Source of the DNA: Artemia franciscana
Taxonomy: Eukaryota; Arthropoda; Branchiopoda; Anostraca; Artemiidae
Reading direction: 5' to 3'
DNA: 64,000 nucleotides
Assembly (NCBI RefSeq): GCF_032884065.1
Contig: NW_027062693.1
Location: forward strand, 186,001-250,000
The number at the start of each line of letters is the position of its first letter. The first letter of the stretch is position 1. Position numbers and translations under genes: made by a program. The notes below the pieces were generated by a model. The model saw nothing but the letters and a program-made list of their open reading frames with translations, was not told where the DNA came from and did no database searches. Shown here in pieces: positions 61,125 to 64,000 of the stretch.

Positions 61125-61153
61125 GTTGGGGTGGCGCTTCGCGCCACCCCAAC
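61125..61153 (-). terminator. Helitron 3' terminal hairpin
   Basis: GTTGGGGTGGCGC pairs perfectly with GCGCCACCCCAAC around a 3-base loop, two bases before the CTAG end. In Helitrons this hairpin marks the rolling-circle termination point. A second GC-rich palindrome (GGGGGCGCTTCGCGCCCCC) follows at about 61165-61185. Confidence 0.85.
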
Positions 61154-61293
61154 ACCTAGTTGGTGGGGGCGCTTCGCGCCCCCCCCAAGCCCCCCCGCGC
61201 GCGTAAGTCGTTACGCGCCATAATAGTTACGCGCCATTGTAGTTGTGTCCCTATGTCCCACCTGTGAATATAGATAGATATATATATATGGTT

Positions 61294-61495
61294 TTAACTA
61301 CGTAAAACTTGCGAATATACAACATTCTTTGCTGTCCCATTGTCTTTGCATATAAATAGATTGTCAGGTTTACCGACTCTTGAACATGCAACATATAATG
61401 GTCCATGGGAAAACAATCTGTATTCAGATCTATACCTCATGATTCTAATGATTGCCCTTGAGCTTTGTTGATGGTGATTGCTAATCGACCATTCC
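61294..61495 (-). pseudogene. Helitron Rep/helicase, C-terminal end
   Basis: The minus strand reads RLAITINKAQGQSLES, a TGA stop, then GIDLNTDC, a frameshift, then FSHGPLYVACSRVGKPDNLF and a short tail to TAA (complement of 61294-61296). These are the last motifs of PIF1-family helicases in Helitrons (NKAQGQS and LYVA-SRV). The replication-initiator and most helicase motifs are missing. Upstream of about 61495 coding sequence is replaced by a minisatellite. Confidence 0.85.
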
Positions 61496-61950
61496 CTGTC
61501 CCGGTGTCCCGGTCGTCATTTACATCTTCCTGTTTCCCCCGGTGTCCCCGTTGTAGTTGTGTCCCTGTGTCCCGGTCGTCATTTATATTCCCTGTGTCCC
61601 GGGTCCCGGTCGTCATTTGTATCTCGGTGTCTCGGTCTGTATATACATTCGTTTTTTAGTTTATTTTTTCTCCTTTATTTTTTTCCTTTTTTTTTCTTTT
61701 TTAGCTTATTTAGATTTTTAGATTTTTTAGTTTTTTTATTAGTTTTTAGTTTTTTTTTCTTTTTAGTTTTTTTGTCCCGGTGTTTAGTTTTTTTTTCTTT
61801 TTAGTTTTTTTGTCCCGGTCGTCATTTATATCCCCCTGTTTCCCCCGGTGTCCCCGTTGTAGTTGTGTCCCTGTGTCCCGGTCGTCATTTATATTCCCTG
61901 TGTCCCGGTCGTCATTTGTATCCCGGTGTACCGGTCTGTATATACATTCG
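61496..61950. repeat. Minisatellite of 'GTCCCGGTCGTCATTTATAT' words inside the Helitron
   Basis: Words CCCTGTGTCCCGGTCGTCAT and CCGGTGTCCCCGTTGTAGTT are repeated in two blocks of about 305 bp (61496-61790 and 61790-62090), each ending in a T-rich GTTTTTTAGTTT stretch. They lie where the helicase frame would continue. Confidence 0.8.
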
Positions 61951-63090
61951 TTTTTTAGTTTTGTTTTTCTCCTTTATTTTTTTCCTTTTTTTTTCTTTTT
62001 TAGTTTATTTAGATTTTTAGATTTTTTAGTTTTTTTATTAGTTTTTAGTTTTTTTTTCTTTTTAGTTTTTTTGTAGTTTTTACCTTCTTTTTAGTTTTGT
62101 TAATTTTTTTTTTTACTTGTGTCCTGGTCGTCATTTATACTCCCTGTGTCCCGGTGCTTTGTTGATTGCTAATCGAACATTCCTTTTGTCCTGGTCGCTT
62201 TCTCTTTGAGTGTCGTCATTTATTTTTTTCTTTTTTAGTTCTTTTAGTTTTTACCTTTTTTAGTTTTTTTTAGTTTTTAGTTTTTTTAGTTTTTTACCTT
62301 TTTTTAGTTTTTTTAGTTTTTTTAGTTTTTTAGCTTTTTTATTTTTTTTATTAGTTTTTAGTTTTTTTGTAGTTTTTGCCTTTTTTTTAGTTTTTTTAGT
62401 TTTTTAGCTTTTTTATTAGTTTTTAGTTTTTTTTGTAGTTTTTGCCTTTTTTTAGTTTTTTTAGTTTTTTAGCTTTTTTATTTTTTTTATTAGTTTTTAG
62501 TTTTTTTTGTAGTTTTTGCCTTTTTTTTAGTTTTTTCAGTTTTGACGTCACCTGATCCAGTTTTTTCAGGTGACGTCACCTGATCCACGATCCACAGATC
62601 CACAGACAACTTATTTTTATATATATAGATAGTTTTTTTTTTTTTACTTATGTCCTGGTCGTCATTTATACTCCCTGTGTCCCGGTGCTTTGTTGATTGC
62701 TAATCGAACATTCCTTTTGTCCTGGTCGCTTTCTCTTTGAGTGTCGTCATTTATTAGATTTTTCCCTTTTTTTTTTAGTTTTTTATTGGTTTTTACCTTT
62801 ATTTTAGCTTATTTTTCAGTTTTTTCCTTTTTTTTAGTTTTTTTTTTATTTTTTATTTTTTTTAGTTTTTTACCTTTTTTTAGTTTTTTTAGTTTTTTTA
62901 GTTTTTTAGCTTTTTTACTTTTTTTATTAGTTTTTAGTTTTTTTTTGTAGTTTTTGCCTTTTTTTAGTTTTTTCAGTTTTTTTTTTTAGTTTTTTATTGG
63001 TTTTTACCTTTATAGTTTTTTTAGTTTTTTAGCTTTTTTATTTTTTTTATTAGTTTTTAGTTTTTTTTGTAGTTTTTGCCTTTTTTTAGT
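61640..63090. repeat. T-rich (TTTTTAG)n-like arrays inside the Helitron
   Basis: Long pyrimidine-rich blocks of AGTTTTTTTAGTTTTTTAGC type. A unit of about 531 bp is duplicated: CTGGTCGTCATTTATACTCC through GTGTCGTCATTTATT occurs at about 62125-62222 and 62656-62754. Phe-rich frames here are artefacts. Confidence 0.85.
62545..62632 (-). repeat. Internal copy of the Helitron 5' terminus
   Basis: The block with TGACGTCACCTGATCCA, the GATCCACA repeats and ACAACTTATTTTTATATATATAGATAG (split here for length) at 62545-62632 duplicates the true 5' end at 63103-63193. On the minus strand it also gives CTATCTATATATATAAAAAT, so a second TC start is possible. Confidence 0.8.
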
Positions 63091-63193
63091 TTTTTCAGTT
63101 TTGACGTCACCTGATCCAGTTTTTTCAGGTGACGTCACCTGACACATCCATCCACACATCCACAGACAGACAACTTATTTTTATATATATAGA

Positions 63194-63290
63194 TATATAT
63201 ATATATATAGCCAGTTTTTAGCATCTTTTGAAGTCATTACAATCTTAAAGTATCCATTCCTGCGCGCTGGTCAAGGCTACCACTTTTCTG
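63194..63290. repeat. Right flank of filled Helitron site
   Basis: (TA)n remainder (63194-63209), then 76 bp (63210-63285) matching 60853-60928 base for base as far as I can read. Confidence 0.9.
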
Positions 63291-63461
63291 GGCTTTTTCA
63301 TTTGTTTTTCTAGGTTTTCCTAGGTTTTGCAAGGTATAATCAGTTCCAGCAATAGAATATTATTCCATATCTTTGGTGTATTATTAGTACTTGCAATGCT
63401 AATGCAATTATATGCAGCTTATAATGCAATTTAATCAGGGATGCCCATAAAAACAATATCA

Positions 63462-63760
63462 AATATAAAAAAAACAAGTTTTTTTAACTGAAAGTAAGAA
63501 GCGACATTAAAACTTAAAACGAACAGAGATTACTCCGTATACGAAAGGGGCTGTTCCCTCCTCAACGCCCCACTCTTTACGCTAAGCTTTGACTCTTTCT
63601 CTTAAATCTACTTTTTAAAACAGTGAAACACTTTAGCGTAAAGAGCGGGGCGTTGAGGAGGGAACAGCCCCTTTCATATACAGATTAATTTCTGTTCTTT
63701 TTAATTTTGAATGTCACTCCTTACTTGCGATTAAAAAAAAACCTGTTTTTTTATTTAATT
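63462..63760. mobile_element. Fold-back element D
   Basis: Nearly perfect arms: AACAAGTTTTTTTAACTGAA ... ATACGAAAGGGGCTGTTCCC on the left, complement on the right. The spacer is about 40 bp. The interior (CTCCTCAACGCCCC / GGGGCGTTGAGGAG) is shared more closely with element A than with B or C. Confidence 0.85.
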
Positions 63761-63831
63761 AGTGAATGTTTTTGAATTAATGCAAGTTTTGATTTTGGCT
63801 CACCGCACATGAATACTTAAAATGAAATTTG

Positions 63832-63923
<92 letters not shown>

Positions 63924-64000
63924 GCTAAATGGCCTTTTCTTAGTTTTGGTCGGACGATTTTGGTAGAAAATGGGGTGATTTTTGATTACTTGAAAAGGCA
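63761..64000 (-). repeat. Family J copy 10 (cut by the window end) with T89 expansion
   Basis: TTGATTTTGGCTCACCGCAC, GGCTAAATGGCC and TTTTGGTCGGACGATTTTGG match 58260-58370. Between them the short T run of other copies has grown to 89 T (63834-63922). Confidence 0.8.

Larger units (their letters stand above)
61119..63193 (-). mobile_element. Helitron, both termini present, internally rearranged
   Basis: Read on the minus strand, the element starts TCTATATATATAAAAATAAG (from 63193) after a flanking A and ends in CTAG (61119-61122) before a flanking T. A-TC ... CTRR-T is the Helitron rule. A perfect 13-bp-stem hairpin (GTTGGGGTGGCGC, 61125-61137, with 61141-61153) lies just before CTAG, as Helitron 3' ends require. 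The matching uninserted locus at 60612-60928 confirms the boundaries. About 2.07 kb remain: only the helicase C-terminus plus expanded minisatellites, so it is non-autonomous. Confidence 0.9.

Noticed and set aside
61465-62950. Phe/Leu-rich and Ser/Pro-rich plus-strand frames that look like membrane proteins
   Set aside because: They are read from T-rich and 'TCCCGG' minisatellites inside the Helitron; the meaningful coding strand of that element is minus.

Overview
This is an AT-rich, intron- and repeat-dominated piece of animal nuclear DNA. It has no operons, ribosome-binding sites or dense coding. There are many homopolymer and (TA)n tracts, non-LTR retrotransposon remnants, a Helitron and fold-back elements. 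I think of an arthropod, possibly a branchiopod crustacean such as Artemia, because the fold-back repeats look familiar from that group; that assignment is from memory and weak. I found no convincing host protein-coding gene, tRNA or rRNA. Almost every open frame in the window is a by-product of repeats or AT-rich sequence.

Layout. 0-12 kb: mostly unassigned AT-rich DNA, with a LINE 3' scrap near 1.1 kb, a degenerate minisatellite at 4.5-4.9 kb, a fold-back element at 6.3 kb, a LINE scrap at 7.8-8.1 kb, an inverted-terminal-repeat element at 9.49-10.20 kb and a second fold-back at 10.8-11.2 kb. 12-20 kb: a minus-strand RTE-like reverse transcriptase relic (12.34-13.49 kb) bounded by (TA)n tracts, a fold-back at 13.9-14.2 kb, then about 5 kb of unassigned DNA. 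19.6-20.7 kb: a decayed minus-strand coding minisatellite (23- and 19-residue charged repeats) with its leader. 21-33 kb: clusters of interspersed repeats, a palindromic element at 24.1-24.6 kb, a pair of CTCF-like motifs at 25.2-25.3 kb, and several ~160-bp tandem arrays. 33-39 kb: two LINE ends abutting head-on at 33.0 kb and another reverse transcriptase relic at 36.7-37.2 kb.

39.8-44.15 kb holds the largest element: a nearly complete two-ORF non-LTR retrotransposon. ORF1 is Gag-like with zinc knuckles; ORF2 has endonuclease plus reverse transcriptase. It sits inside an older interspersed repeat (here called family J) and is dead because of one stop in ORF1 and about seven frameshifts in ORF2. 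Its 3' end plus flank was later tandemly duplicated. 44-64 kb is built largely from family J and fold-back elements in both orientations, a ~140-bp satellite (54.4-55.3 kb), and at 61.12-63.19 kb a minus-strand Helitron inserted into a (TA)n tract. An uninserted duplicate of the same locus lies immediately to the left, so both Helitron ends can be read directly.

The genes do not form a pathway. The story is one of nested mobile elements: J repeats and fold-backs as substrate, LINE and Helitron insertions into them, and later slippage and tandem duplication. Family names J, K and L are my own labels for repeats recognised by eye within this window.
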